The position numbers and the translations under genes are program-made. The notes below the pieces were generated by a model. It was not told the DNA's origin, ran no database searches, and worked only from the letters and a program-made list of their open reading frames with translations. From NCBI RefSeq assembly GCF_014596575.1, contig NZ_NASZ01000007.1:1-64000 (forward strand): a DNA stretch of 64,000 bases. The letters are read 5' to 3'. This document shows, piece after piece, positions 45,390 through 53,847 of this stretch. The first letter of the stretch is position 1; each line of letters begins with the position of its first letter. This stretch comes from Flavobacterium pokkalii. Its GTDB lineage: Bacteria > Bacteroidota > Bacteroidia > Flavobacteriales > Flavobacteriaceae.

Positions 45390-46571
45390 TTGAATATCAA
45401 TATTTTACAGTCCGAAATTCAGGAGTTTATAAACAAAAATAGTAATACTTCGATTTCCAAATTGGCTTTGCAAAAAAATCCTTTTCCGGAAGTGGACTGG
45501 AAATTGATTTTGAACCAAATTGAAGCCAAAGCAAAGGCTAAAGACAAATTACCAAGCTGGTTTAATACCCCAAATATTCTTTTTCCGGGCAAAATTTCGG
45601 TCGAACAAACCTCTTCCGAAGCCACCGCTTTATACAAAAGTAATTTGGTTTCCGGCGAAAATCTGATTGATTTAACCGGCGGTTTTGGTGTGGATGATTA
45701 TTATTTTTCCAAAAAAGTAAAATCTGTAGTTCATTGCGAAATCAACCGGGAACTTTCGAAAATTGTACAACATAATTTTGAACAGTTTCAAGTTAGAAAT
45801 ATCGAATGCCGTTCGGGCGACAGCCTGGAAATCCTGAAAAAAAGCACCCAAAAATGGGATTGGATTTACATCGATCCTTCCCGAAGAAGCGATGTAAAAG
45901 GCAAGGTTTTTATGCTCAAAGACTGCCTGCCCAACGTACCCGAAAATTTGGATTTTTATTTTGAAAAATCAGCGGCTATTTTAATCAAAACAGCACCTTT
46001 ACTGGATCTTTCAGCCGGATTATCCGAGTTGAAAAATGTAAAAACCATTCATATTATTGCACTGGAAAACGAAGTTAAAGAACTTTTATGGGAACTGCAC
46101 CGCGATTATTCGGGCGCTATTTCCGTAAAAACAGCCAATATAACCAAAGGTTCCGTTGACACTTTTGACTTTGAAATGCAGCAAAATCAAAGCCTCCCCA
46201 ACTACGGATTACCTCAAAAATACCTCTATGAAGCCAACAGCGCCATTATGAAATCGGGGGCTTTTGACGAAGTTGCCATTCATTTCAAATTAGAGAAACT
46301 GCACAAACATTCACACCTTTATACTTCGGAAGAATTAATAGATTTTCCGGGACGAATTTTTGAAATTAAAGCCGTTTTTCCATACAACAAAACCGAAATC
46401 AAAATCCATCTGAGCGGCAAACCATGCAATATTACCACCCGAAATTTTCCTGAAACCGTGGAAAACATTCGTAAAAAATGGAAAATTAAAGATGGTGGTA
46501 ATCACTATTCTTTTTTCACCACCGATGTGAATACTAATAAAATAATAGTATTTTGCACCAAAATAAAATAA
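45390..46571 (+). CDS. Class I SAM-dependent methyltransferase with THUMP-like domain
   Basis: The 393-aa protein has a Rossmann SAM-binding region with LIDLTGGFGVDDYYF, VVHCEIN, and a DWIYIDPSRRS catalytic-region motif. The C-terminal third resembles the THUMP-like domain of this Bacteroidetes family, which suggests RNA as substrate. The start is TTG at 45390, which begins one base after the AI-2E stop, so the genes are tightly coupled. The exact substrate is unknown. Confidence 0.85.
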   Translation: MNINILQSEIQEFINKNSNTSISKLALQKNPFPEVDWKLILNQIEAKAKAKDKLPSWFNTPNILFPGKISVEQTSSEATALYKSNLVSGENLIDLTGGFGVDDYYFSKKVKSVVHCEINRELSKIVQHNFEQFQVRNIECRSGDSLEILKKSTQKWDWIYIDPSRRSDVKGKVFMLKDCLPNVPENLDFYFEKSAAILIKTAPLLDLSAGLSELKNVKTIHIIALENEVKELLWELHRDYSGAISVKTANITKGSVDTFDFEMQQNQSLPNYGLPQKYLYEANSAIMKSGAFDEVAIHFKLEKLHKHSHLYTSEELIDFPGRIFEIKAVFPYNKTEIKIHLSGKPCNITTRNFPETVENIRKKWKIKDGGNHYSFFTTDVNTNKIIVFCTKIK

Positions 46572-46586
46572 ACAGAAATAACCAGA

Positions 46587-47159
46587 ATGAAACAACTATT
46601 ACTTACCGCCTTATTTTTTATTTCCTTAAACGCCCTGGGACAAAAATTCCCCTGCGAATACTCCAGTAATGTAAAAGACTCCATAGGAACCTACAAACAA
46701 ACCAAAGAATACCTGATGTCAGAGAAAAACTTTGCAGGAACTTCCAGTTATATTTTTTGCACACTGGCAACTACTGACGGACTGCCAACCCTGAACGTCC
46801 AATTGATTCAAAAAAACAAAGGATTCATCAAAGCCAATTGTTTTGATAAAAATTCCAAACTCTATTTACAGTTAAACAACGGAAAAGTCATTACGTTGCT
46901 ACACATCAACATGGAATATTGCGGCAGTATGCTGCGCGACGAAAAAGGCTTTGACAACCGCGTGATTGTAGGGACTTTTATGTTTATGAAAGGGACTATG
47001 GAAGATTTAAAATCCTCTCCGGTTTCCCTGATGCGCATCAAATACCTGACCGACACCGAAGACTATATCATCAAAAAAGAATTGGTTTCTGAACTCAACG
47101 GTAAAACCTACCAGCCCGAAACCTATTTTATGGATAACTTACACTGTATAGAAAACTAA
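46587..47159 (+). CDS. Secreted protein of unknown function
   Basis: The 190-aa precursor has a signal peptide (MKQLLLTALFFISLNALGQ). The mature part is a mixed strand-rich domain with KDSIGTYKQTKEYLM, NNGKVITLLHINMEYCGSMLRDEKGFDNRVIVG and two or three cysteines. No family is recognised. It is the last gene of the run from tsaD and is followed by a terminator. Confidence 0.75.
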   Translation: MKQLLLTALFFISLNALGQKFPCEYSSNVKDSIGTYKQTKEYLMSEKNFAGTSSYIFCTLATTDGLPTLNVQLIQKNKGFIKANCFDKNSKLYLQLNNGKVITLLHINMEYCGSMLRDEKGFDNRVIVGTFMFMKGTMEDLKSSPVSLMRIKYLTDTEDYIIKKELVSELNGKTYQPETYFMDNLHCIEN

Positions 47160-47165
47160 AACTTC

Positions 47166-47202
47166 AATCCGATTGTCACAAGCAGTCGGATTTTTTTTTT
47201 TT
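47166..47202 (+). terminator. Terminator ending the tsaD-rsmE run
   Basis: AATCCGA / TCGGATT stem with an inner TTGT/ACAA pairing, followed by T12. Confidence 0.7.
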
Positions 47203-47203
47203 A

Positions 47204-47350
47204 GGACGTGCCCCCGTCTCCGTTACACTCCATCGGGGTCGGGCTATTCGCTACAATCTTTTTATTTTGTCATCCTGTCCCGATAGCTCTCAGGATGTCG
47301 AAGGACAAAATAAAAAGGATTTCCGCTACTATCCCTCACGCAATCCCTGC
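47204..47350. repeat. Dispersed intergenic repeat element, copy B, with long central hairpin
   Basis: The left arm has CGGGGTCGGGCTATTCGCT and the right arm has CCGCTACTATCCCTCACGCAAT, related to 4741-4820. The centre is a hairpin with a perfect 14-bp stem, CTTTTTATTTTGTC (47258-47271) / GACAAAATAAAAAG (47304-47317), and an inner ATCCTG/CAGGAT pair. An open frame across it is incidental. Confidence 0.6.
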
Positions 47351-47362
47351 ACACAATAAAAT

Positions 47363-47398
47363 TTATCATTGCCATTATCATTGCCATTATCATTGCTT
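47363..47398. repeat. 12-bp tandem repeat, three units
   Basis: TTATCATTGCCA twice, then TTATCATTGCTT. It sits between the dispersed repeat and the toxin-antitoxin genes. Confidence 0.7.
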
Positions 47399-47651
47399 TT
47401 TTTATTCAGTATATTTATATCAAAAAATCAATTCGTCATGAAATGGTCTGCTAAAGCTATTAAACACAAAAACGAAAATAGAATTGTCGTGTATTTTAAA
47501 AAAAACACCTTAGTGCTTTTCTGCTGACATAGTTAATTTTATAAAAATTGTTTTATATTTAAAAAACCAATAAAGGAAGGCACTTCTTTTAGCGGACATA
47601 ACATTACCAGTAATTATTTTGGACCTCGCATAAAAGAGAACTTTTTTTGCC

Positions 47652-47659
47652 TAAATTTG
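47652..47659 (+). promoter_or_regulatory. -7 promoter box TAAATTTG directly before mntA
   Basis: An exact TAnnTTTG match only 4 bp before the ATG at 47664. Transcription would start at or next to the start codon, implying a leaderless mRNA. Confidence 0.5.
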
Positions 47660-47663
47660 CTTT

Positions 47664-47963
47664 ATGAGAATAGTTGACAAAAATATAGAGGACTTGAAAA
47701 TGCTTTGTACAATGTACAACGTGGAAAAGATGTATCTATTTGGTTCAGCTTTGAATTCTAACTTCAATAAGAAAAGTGACATTGATTTACTTGTAAAATT
47801 TAAATCCATTGAGTTGTCAAAGTATTTTGATAATTATATAAATTTCAAAGAAAGATTAGAGAAATTATTTGGACGTGAAGTTGACTTGGTTGAAGAACAA
47901 ACTCTAAGAAACCCAATCTTAATCAACTCCATAAATAAATCTAAAGAGCTAATTTATGGATGA
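47664..47963 (+). CDS. mntA: MntA-like nucleotidyltransferase antitoxin
   Basis: A 99-aa minimal nucleotidyltransferase. The catalytic motif is GS-x10-DxD, with G27, S28, D39 and D41 (FGSALNSNFNKKSDIDLLV). In characterised pairs MntA AMPylates the HEPN toxin HepT and so neutralises it. It overlaps hepT by 8 bp, a standard arrangement for coupled translation. The promoter box is immediately upstream. Confidence 0.88.
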   Translation: MRIVDKNIEDLKMLCTMYNVEKMYLFGSALNSNFNKKSDIDLLVKFKSIELSKYFDNYINFKERLEKLFGREVDLVEEQTLRNPILINSINKSKELIYG

Positions 47964-48303
47964 AAGAATTCTTAAATGGCTTTATGATATTAAACTCTGT
48001 ATTGACGAAATTGATAGTTTTTTCCAGGAAGAAGAAAAAGATTTTTTCAAGTACCGAAATAACTTAATGCTTAAAAGAGCTATCGAAAGAAATCTTGAGA
48101 TTATTGGCGAAGCCGTAAATAGAATAATTACTCGTGACAATTCGTTTACTGAGAAAATCAGTAATGCAAAAGCAATTATTGGGTTGAGAAATCAAGTCAT
48201 TCATGCTTATGACAATATTTCAGATGAGAACATTTGGTCAATACTCATAAACCATCTTCCGAAATTGAAACTGGAAGTTGATGCGTTAATCAAAGAGAAC
48301 TAA
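47956..48303 (+). CDS. hepT: HepT-like HEPN toxin (RNase)
   Basis: A 115-aa, all-helical HEPN protein. The catalytic R-x4-H motif is R78-NQVI-H83, followed by Y85, the tyrosine that MntA modifies in characterised pairs (RNQVIHAY). HepT cleaves tRNA or mRNA when free. Overlap with mntA supports a functional two-gene system. The pair is set in accessory DNA, typical of a mobile toxin-antitoxin or defence module. Confidence 0.88.
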   Translation: MDERILKWLYDIKLCIDEIDSFFQEEEKDFFKYRNNLMLKRAIERNLEIIGEAVNRIITRDNSFTEKISNAKAIIGLRNQVIHAYDNISDENIWSILINHLPKLKLEVDALIKEN

Positions 48304-48660
48304 AAATAACTACTGGTAACAGTATGACCATTGCTAGTTTTTCTTGGCTTCAACCCTATTTTTCACGTAAAACTTTTTATCCTAGCAGACAGTACGCAGT
48401 TCGTTGGCTTCGCAAAAAAACCACTAACCACAAAACGTTATGCCTCAGTTTAAAAATCCGAAACCGAAATATTATGGAGTTAGAATTAGAACAAGATTTG
48501 AAGTCTGAAATTGATTTCTTCCTCTGGCGCTCTTTTTCAAAGCGTACCAAATTACTGCTATAAACAAATCGCAGCGTTTATAACGCGGCCAGCTATTGCT
48601 TTTAAAAAGCAAAGTACTTATCTTTAAATCAATACTTAACTTTAAAGATAAAAACATCCT
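48304..48660. other. Spacer with degenerate repeat-like sequence, no gene
   Basis: No credible gene. The segment 48308-48445 begins TAACTACTGGTAACAGT and ends near CACAAAACGTTATGCC. Its ends are weakly inverted to each other and resemble the flanking DNA of small-gene cassettes I remember from Bacteroidetes, but this is only an impression. An 79-codon open frame here lacks protein character. Confidence 0.35.
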
Positions 48661-49119
48661 ATGCAAAAACTACAATTCAAAGTAACCATAAATGCCCTAG
48701 TCGGCAAGGTTTATAATATTATGCTGGGCATTAGCAACAAAGCAACTTACGAAGCATGGACAGCCCTATTCAACCCTACTTCTACCTACGAAGGCAACTG
48801 GGAAAAAGGAAGCAAAATGCTCTTTATCGGAACGGATGAAAATGGCAACAAAGGCGGCATGGTTTCAGAAGTTTTTGATTGTACCAATAACCGTTTTGTT
48901 TCTATTCGCCATTACGGCATTTTAAAAAATAATGAAGAAATTACGACAGGTCCGGAAGTAGAAAAATGGGCCAACGGATACGAAAATTATACTTTTGAAG
49001 AAAGCAATGGCGTCACTACCGTTACAGTTGATATAGACGTTACCGAAGATTTTTTGGAATACATGAACCAAACTTTCCCCAAGGCACTCGAAAAACTAAA
49101 AGAAATTTGCGAGAAGTAA
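48661..49119 (+). CDS. SRPBCC-family (START/AHSA1-like) protein
   Basis: A 152-aa protein of the helix-grip fold: the N-terminal strand LQFKVTINALVGKVYNIMLG, YEGNWEKGSKMLFIG, and the long C-terminal helix DFLEYMNQTFPKALEKLKEICEK. The fold makes a hydrophobic pocket, but the ligand is unknown. Another SRPBCC gene lies 146 bp downstream; the two are not closely alike. Confidence 0.85.
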   Translation: MQKLQFKVTINALVGKVYNIMLGISNKATYEAWTALFNPTSTYEGNWEKGSKMLFIGTDENGNKGGMVSEVFDCTNNRFVSIRHYGILKNNEEITTGPEVEKWANGYENYTFEESNGVTTVTVDIDVTEDFLEYMNQTFPKALEKLKEICEK

Positions 49120-49265
49120 AGGAACAAAAATTCCATCAGTTAGGAGACTAAATCAGAACAAATAATAAAATTTAATTTTTGAGTTAAATAAGACAATTTT
49201 ATTAGGCTTCAATAACGCTATATAAATAATAACGTAAATAAGTATTGAACTAAATTCGTAATTTC

Positions 49266-49715
49266 ATGGCAAACAATCAAGTAAAGCTGCATCGGGTATT
49301 TGCAGCACCCATAGAAAAAGTTTTTAAAGCATTCACCGATGCTGATGCAATGGCGACCTGGCTGCCTCCTTACGGTTTTTTATGCAAAGTACACCACATG
49401 GATTTTAAAATTGGAGGAACGTACCAAATGTCGTTCACTAATTTTTCCACCGGAAATGGCCATTCTTTTGGAGGCGAATATTTGGAAATCAAAACCAACG
49501 AACTCATCAAATACACCGATCAATTTGACGATCCGAATCTGCCGGGTAAAATGTTAACCTCCGTTGCATTCAAAAAAGTACTTTGCGGAACCGAACTATT
49601 CGTAACCCAGGAAGGAATTCCGGATGTTATTCCGGTAGAAATGTGCTATTTGGGTTGGCAGGAATCCTTAGATAAATTAAAACGTTTAGTAGAACCCAAT
49701 ATTCCGGATGCTTAA
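49266..49715 (+). CDS. SRPBCC/AHSA1-domain protein
   Basis: A 149-aa protein with the AHSA1-type layout: RVFAAPIEKVFKAFTDADAMATWLPP, FKIGGTYQMSF, GGEYLEIKTNELIKYTDQFDD, and CYLGWQESLDKLKRLVE as the last helix. Function is unknown; relatives include chaperone activators and small stress proteins. A bidirectional terminator separates it from the tRNA cluster. Confidence 0.87.
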   Translation: MANNQVKLHRVFAAPIEKVFKAFTDADAMATWLPPYGFLCKVHHMDFKIGGTYQMSFTNFSTGNGHSFGGEYLEIKTNELIKYTDQFDDPNLPGKMLTSVAFKKVLCGTELFVTQEGIPDVIPVEMCYLGWQESLDKLKRLVEPNIPDA

Positions 49716-49760
49716 TTTTTAGTTAGCAAAAAAATAAAAAACAAGAAATTAACAGAAACA

Positions 49761-49795
49761 AAAAAGCCTCGAAATCGGTGATTTCAAGGCTTTTT
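49761..49795. terminator. Bidirectional terminator between SRPBCC gene and tRNAs
   Basis: AAAAAGCCT-c-GAAATC / GATTTC-a-AGGCTTTTT, a near-perfect 16-bp stem with a GGT loop. Confidence 0.75.
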
Positions 49796-49796
49796 G

Positions 49797-49870
<74 letters not shown>

Positions 49871-49897
49871 TTAATTTTCAAACTTATTAAGGTTTTG

Positions 49898-49972
49898 TCG
49901 GGGTGGCAGGATTCGAACCTGCGGCCTCCTGCTCCCAAAGCAGGCGCGATAACCGGGCTACGCTACACCCCG
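49898..49972 (-). tRNA. tRNA-Pro (UGG)
   Basis: Minus-strand cloverleaf with acceptor CGGGGTG / CACCCCG, anticodon stem CCTGC/GCAGG with loop TTTGGGA (anticodon TGG), and T-arm GCAGG-TTCGAAT-CCTGC. Confidence 0.93.
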
Positions 49973-49990
49973 AGTAGCAAAATTTATAAG

Positions 49991-50074
49991 CGGAGAGACA
50001 GGGACTCGAACCCTGGCGACGGTTACCCGTCGACAGATTAGCAATCTGCTCCATTACCACTCTGGCACCTCTCC
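49991..50074 (-). tRNA. tRNA-Ser (GCU)
   Basis: Minus-strand 84-nt class II tRNA with acceptor GGAGAGG / TCTCTCC, anticodon loop TTGCTAA (anticodon GCT), a long variable arm (CGACGGGTAACCGTCG) and T-arm CAGGG-TTCGAGT-CCCTG. It heads the three-tRNA cluster. Confidence 0.93.
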
Positions 50075-50280
50075 AAGCTCAAAGAACGTGTCTCGTTTTG
50101 CGGTTGCAAATGTAACACAACATCTCATTTCTCGCAACTATTTTTGTGCTTTTTTTTATATTTTTTTTTGATTATTTTAAAAAACACTAACAATCAAACA
50201 GATAGATTCTGATATTTTTTAAACTTTTTTTTCAAAAAGAGAATCCACGACCGAAAATATAAATTTAATACAAAAAAGAG

Positions 50281-50288
50281 TAAATTTG
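50281..50288 (+). promoter_or_regulatory. -7 promoter box TAAATTTG before the thiolase gene
   Basis: An exact TAnnTTTG match, 32 bp before the ATG at 50321. Confidence 0.5.
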
Positions 50289-50320
50289 CTTGGACTATAC
50301 AATCAAACCGCATTTAAAAT

Positions 50321-51499
50321 ATGAGCAAAAAAGTAGTTATCGTTTCAGCCGTAAGAACCCCTATAGGAAGTTTCATGGGAGGATTAGCCAATGTTTCCGC
50401 TCCGCAACTGGGAGCTACCGCTATCAAAGGCGCTTTGGATAAAATAAATCTGGATCCTGCCCTGGTGGACGAAGTATTAATGGGAAATGTTATTCAGGCA
50501 GGCGTAGGTCAGGCTCCGGCACGTCAGGCGGCACTTTTTGCAGGTTTGAAAGACATAGTCCCTTGTACGACTATCAATAAAGTTTGTGCTTCCGGAATGA
50601 AAGCCGTAATGATGGCAGCTCAGGCGATTAAAACTGGTGATGCCGAAATTGTAGTTGCTGGAGGAATGGAAAACATGAGTTTGGTTCCGCATTATACCCA
50701 TTTAAGAAACGGCGTGAAATTTGGACCAACTTCCTTAGTGGATGGAATGCAAAAAGACGGCTTAGTTGATGCTTATGACAATCAGGCGATGGGCGTTTAT
50801 GCCGACCTTTGTGCTCAAGAATACAATATTAGTCGCGAAGAACAAGACAATTTTGCTATTGAATCCTACCGTCGTTCGGCGCAAGCCTGGGAATCGGGTA
50901 AATTTGATGCCGAAGTAGTTCCGGTTGAAGTTCCACAACGCCGTGGAGAACCAATTATCGTTTCCAAAGACGAAGAATATACTAATGTTAAACTGGATAA
51001 AATTCCTTCTTTAAATGCTGTTTTTACCAAAGACGGAACCGTAACCGCTGCCAATGCTTCGACTATCAACGACGGCGCAGCCGCCTTAATCCTGATGAGT
51101 GAAGAAAAAGCAGCCGAATTACAACTAAAACCTTTGGCTTACATTAAAAGTTATGCCGACGCTGCTCAGGAACCTAAATGGTTCACCACCAGTCCGGCTA
51201 AAGCTTTACCAAAAGCCTTAGACAAAGCCGGAATAACATTAAACGATGTCGATTTTTTTGAATTCAACGAAGCTTTTTCCGTTGTAGGTCTGGCCAATAT
51301 CAAAATTTTAGGTCTGGACAGCAACAAAGTAAACGTAAACGGAGGAGCGGTTTCTTTAGGACATCCTCTGGGATGTTCCGGAGCCCGAATTCTGGTAAGT
51401 TTACTGCATATTTTGGAACAAAATGATGCCAAAATAGGAGCCGCAGCCATTTGCAACGGTGGTGGTGGCGCTTCAGCAATTGTTATTGAAAGAATCTAA
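50321..51499 (+). CDS. Acetyl-CoA C-acetyltransferase (thiolase)
   Basis: The 392-aa thiolase has the nucleophile Cys in NKVCASGMKAV, the NEAF motif, and the C-terminal GHPLGCSGARI and CNGGGGASA with the second catalytic Cys. It condenses two acetyl-CoA (biosynthetic) or runs in reverse in beta-oxidation; the chain-length preference is not clear. It is followed 12 bp later by an NlpC/P60 gene on the same strand. Confidence 0.95.
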   Translation: MSKKVVIVSAVRTPIGSFMGGLANVSAPQLGATAIKGALDKINLDPALVDEVLMGNVIQAGVGQAPARQAALFAGLKDIVPCTTINKVCASGMKAVMMAAQAIKTGDAEIVVAGGMENMSLVPHYTHLRNGVKFGPTSLVDGMQKDGLVDAYDNQAMGVYADLCAQEYNISREEQDNFAIESYRRSAQAWESGKFDAEVVPVEVPQRRGEPIIVSKDEEYTNVKLDKIPSLNAVFTKDGTVTAANASTINDGAAALILMSEEKAAELQLKPLAYIKSYADAAQEPKWFTTSPAKALPKALDKAGITLNDVDFFEFNEAFSVVGLANIKILGLDSNKVNVNGGAVSLGHPLGCSGARILVSLLHILEQNDAKIGAAAICNGGGGASAIVIERI

Positions 51500-51511
51500 A
51501 AAATTGAATTA

Positions 51512-52273
51512 ATGTTCGGAATCTGTAATTTAGCCATTATTCCCCTTCGATTTGAACCTAGTGACAAAAGCGAAATTGTTTCTCAGGTTTTATTTGGCGA
51601 ACACTTTAAAATATTGGAAAAACGCAACCAATGGTCGCGCATTAAATTGCAATACGATGATTATGAAGGCTGGGTAGATGCTAAACAATATCAGGTGATT
51701 TCAGAGGCGAATTATGAGCAATTATCCAAAGAGACCATCATTCTCAATTCCGATTTAATCGAATACATCACTACTACCAACAATCAGTTGATTCCTATTC
51801 CATTGGGAGCCTCGCTTTCGTTTTTGAATAATAACGAAATCAACACGCAGAATTACGAGTTTGAAGGAACTAAAGTAAACGGTGTCAAAGACAAAAGAAA
51901 CCTCATCAATACCGCTTATATGTATTTGAACGCACCCTATTTATGGGGTGGGAAAACGCCTTTTGGTATTGATTGTTCGGGTTTCACCCAAATGGTGTAC
52001 AAATTAAACGGTTACAAACTTTTAAGAGATGCCTCGCAGCAGGCAACCCAAGGCGAAGCTTTGAGTTTTATCGAAGAAAGCGAACCGGGAGATTTGGCTT
52101 TTTTTGACAATGAAGAAGGCAATATCATTCACGTAGGAATTATTATGGAAAACAATTACATTATCCATGCCAGCGGAAAAGTGCGCATTGACCGTATTGA
52201 CCATTTAGGGATTTTCAATAACGAAACCAACAGGCATACGCACAAATTAAGAGTGATTAAAAAGATTGTTTAA
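51512..52273 (+). CDS. NlpC/P60 (C40) peptidase with SH3-like domains
   Basis: The 253-aa protein has SH3b-like regions (about residues 1-65 and 70-115) and a C40 catalytic domain with DCSGFTQMVYKLN (Cys), GDLAFFD, NIIHVGII (His) and YIIHASG. It has no clear signal peptide. This domain set cleaves the peptide stem of peptidoglycan, gamma-D-Glu to diamino acid, and often acts in recycling inside the cell. Probably cotranscribed with the thiolase. Confidence 0.9.
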   Translation: MFGICNLAIIPLRFEPSDKSEIVSQVLFGEHFKILEKRNQWSRIKLQYDDYEGWVDAKQYQVISEANYEQLSKETIILNSDLIEYITTTNNQLIPIPLGASLSFLNNNEINTQNYEFEGTKVNGVKDKRNLINTAYMYLNAPYLWGGKTPFGIDCSGFTQMVYKLNGYKLLRDASQQATQGEALSFIEESEPGDLAFFDNEEGNIIHVGIIMENNYIIHASGKVRIDRIDHLGIFNNETNRHTHKLRVIKKIV

Positions 52274-52363
52274 TTACAACAAGAATCGAAATCAGTAATT
52301 GTTCACGATACAAATTTTAATAAAAAGCTATTGCATTTTCTTAAAATTCACTCGAACTTACAG

Positions 52364-53020
52364 TTACTTACACTCCCATTTTTCATTAGACAATTTATCC
52401 TTTAAACCGGATTTTAAATTGTAATGCCACCATTCGGAATCAAAAGAATTAAAACCGTTGGCAATCATCACTTCTTTAAGTAAAGCTCTGTTATCTTTCA
52501 CTTTTTGTGGCAAATCTTCATAAAGATGTCCGGCTTCAGGACCAAAAAAATCAAAAGAAGTCCCCATTTTTAACTCTCTTCCTCTTTTGTTGACCAAAGT
52601 AATATCAACGGCTCCTCCTCTATTATGAATCGAACCTTTGGACGGATCGGCAACATATTCAGGATTAGAAACAATCGTCCACATTCGTTTTTGAATATCC
52701 AACGGGCGATAACAGTCAAAAAGCTTAATCCGTAAGCCTTTTTCTTTAAATTCTTCATTGGCAGCAATCAATGCCTTAACGGTTTTGTAACGTAAAAAAC
52801 ATTCATCGCAATCATATACTTTGGCTTTCAAAAAATTATCCTCGGTAGCATATTTCATATCATACACAAAATCCAAACTATAGTCTTTTAAGTTTACAAA
52901 AGCGGTATCGGCAATTTCTGTTTTGGATGTTACGATTGCCGACTGTGAATGACAGGACAAAAACACAAAAAAGAAACCAAGAGAAAAGAGAAATCTGAAA
53001 GTTGTAGTCATCTGAAGCAT
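52364..53020 (-). CDS. D-Ala-D-Ala dipeptidase, VanX/DdpX-type lipoprotein
   Basis: A 218-aa precursor with a lipoprotein signal (RFLFSLGFFFVFLSC) and an M15D peptidase domain with SIHNRGGAVDITL (SxHxxGxAxD zinc motif) and SEWWHYNL. It hydrolyses D-Ala-D-Ala from the wall, as in recycling; nothing here indicates vancomycin resistance. The ATG at 53011 is an equally good start. A perfect 16-bp palindrome lies just upstream. Confidence 0.9.
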   Translation of the reverse strand: MLQMTTTFRFLFSLGFFFVFLSCHSQSAIVTSKTEIADTAFVNLKDYSLDFVYDMKYATEDNFLKAKVYDCDECFLRYKTVKALIAANEEFKEKGLRIKLFDCYRPLDIQKRMWTIVSNPEYVADPSKGSIHNRGGAVDITLVNKRGRELKMGTSFDFFGPEAGHLYEDLPQKVKDNRALLKEVMIANGFNSFDSEWWHYNLKSGLKDKLSNEKWECK

Positions 53021-53032
53021 AATTAAAACCGT

Positions 53033-53048
53033 CTCAAAACGTTTTGAG
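53033..53048. promoter_or_regulatory. Perfect 16-bp palindrome upstream of the dipeptidase gene
   Basis: CTCAAAACGTTTTGAG has no loop, so it is more like an operator dyad; alternatively it is a decayed terminator, since AAAACC and GCTTTAAC flank it. Confidence 0.35.
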
Positions 53049-53266
53049 GCTTTAACAAATGTACAAAACCATCTCTAAAAAAGCCTAAGCTTCGGACTCT
53101 GGAATCTCTTTTTTACAAAACCTATTCAACATCAACCACTTTCATTTTGTTTAAAAAACTTTTTCGTCGATTTCATTCTTCTATTGAATTTAAAAATGTA
53201 CTTTTATTTTTTGTTGCCTAAAAGCGATACAACTTTTACCCATTAATATTAAAACACAACTTTAAA

Positions 53267-53716
53267 ATGATTGTAGATTCATTAAACAATGCGGCGAAAT
53301 ACTACGGTTTGCACCCTGCTTTCGAAAAAGCATTTCAATTTTTAAAAGAAAACGACTTAGCCAACCTGGCTGATGGCGTAACCCAATATACCGATGATTT
53401 AAAAATTATCGTAAATTCCGGAAACGGAAATTCTAAAGAACAAAGTTTGGTTCACTTTGAATGTCATGACAAAAATATTGATATTCAGGTGTGTGTAGCC
53501 GGTCCGGAAACTTATGCCTGGAAACCGAGAGAAAAATGTGTGAGCCCAAACGGAGATTACAGCGATGAGAAAGATGTTCGTTTCTTTTTTGATCAGCCGG
53601 ATATGTTTTTCGAATTGAATCCGGGACAATTTACCATTTTATTTCCCGATGATGTCCACGCAGCAATGATAAGCAACGGAAAGATTAAAAAAATCGTCAT
53701 CAAGGTGAAAATCTAA
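53267..53716 (+). CDS. YhcH/YjgK/YiaL family protein
   Basis: A 149-aa cupin-like DUF386 protein with the LVHFECHDKNIDIQVCVAG, YSDEKDVRFFFDQPDMFFELNPGQFTILFPDDVHAAMI layout and the conserved His and Glu pair of the fold. In E. coli relatives it is linked to sialic acid or sugar anomer handling; the ligand here is unknown. A terminator follows. Confidence 0.9.
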   Translation: MIVDSLNNAAKYYGLHPAFEKAFQFLKENDLANLADGVTQYTDDLKIIVNSGNGNSKEQSLVHFECHDKNIDIQVCVAGPETYAWKPREKCVSPNGDYSDEKDVRFFFDQPDMFFELNPGQFTILFPDDVHAAMISNGKIKKIVIKVKI

Positions 53717-53738
53717 AAAAAATAAAATTTATTACAGC

Positions 53739-53764
53739 AAAACTACTTTTCGGAGTAGTTTTTG
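53739..53764 (+). terminator. Terminator of the YhcH-family gene
   Basis: AAAACTACT / AGTAGTTTT is a perfect 9-bp stem with a TTTCGG loop, followed by TTGTTGTTTT. Confidence 0.65.
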
Positions 53765-53812
53765 TTGTTTTAGGAAGCAAATGAGAATCATTTTATTCCA
53801 AAAAATAATCCT

Positions 53813-53820
53813 TACATTTG
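53813..53820 (+). promoter_or_regulatory. -7 promoter box TACATTTG before the PIG-L gene
   Basis: An exact TAnnTTTG match, 27 bp before the ATG at 53848. Confidence 0.5.
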
Positions 53821-53847
53821 AATCTATTGCCATAAAATTACATCCAA

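Noticed and set aside
47208..47441. A 77-codon frame over the dispersed repeat and tandem repeat
   Set aside because: It translates hairpin and repeat DNA; no protein character.
48324..48563. A 79-codon frame after hepT
   Set aside because: Composition not protein-like and it spans the repeat-like spacer.
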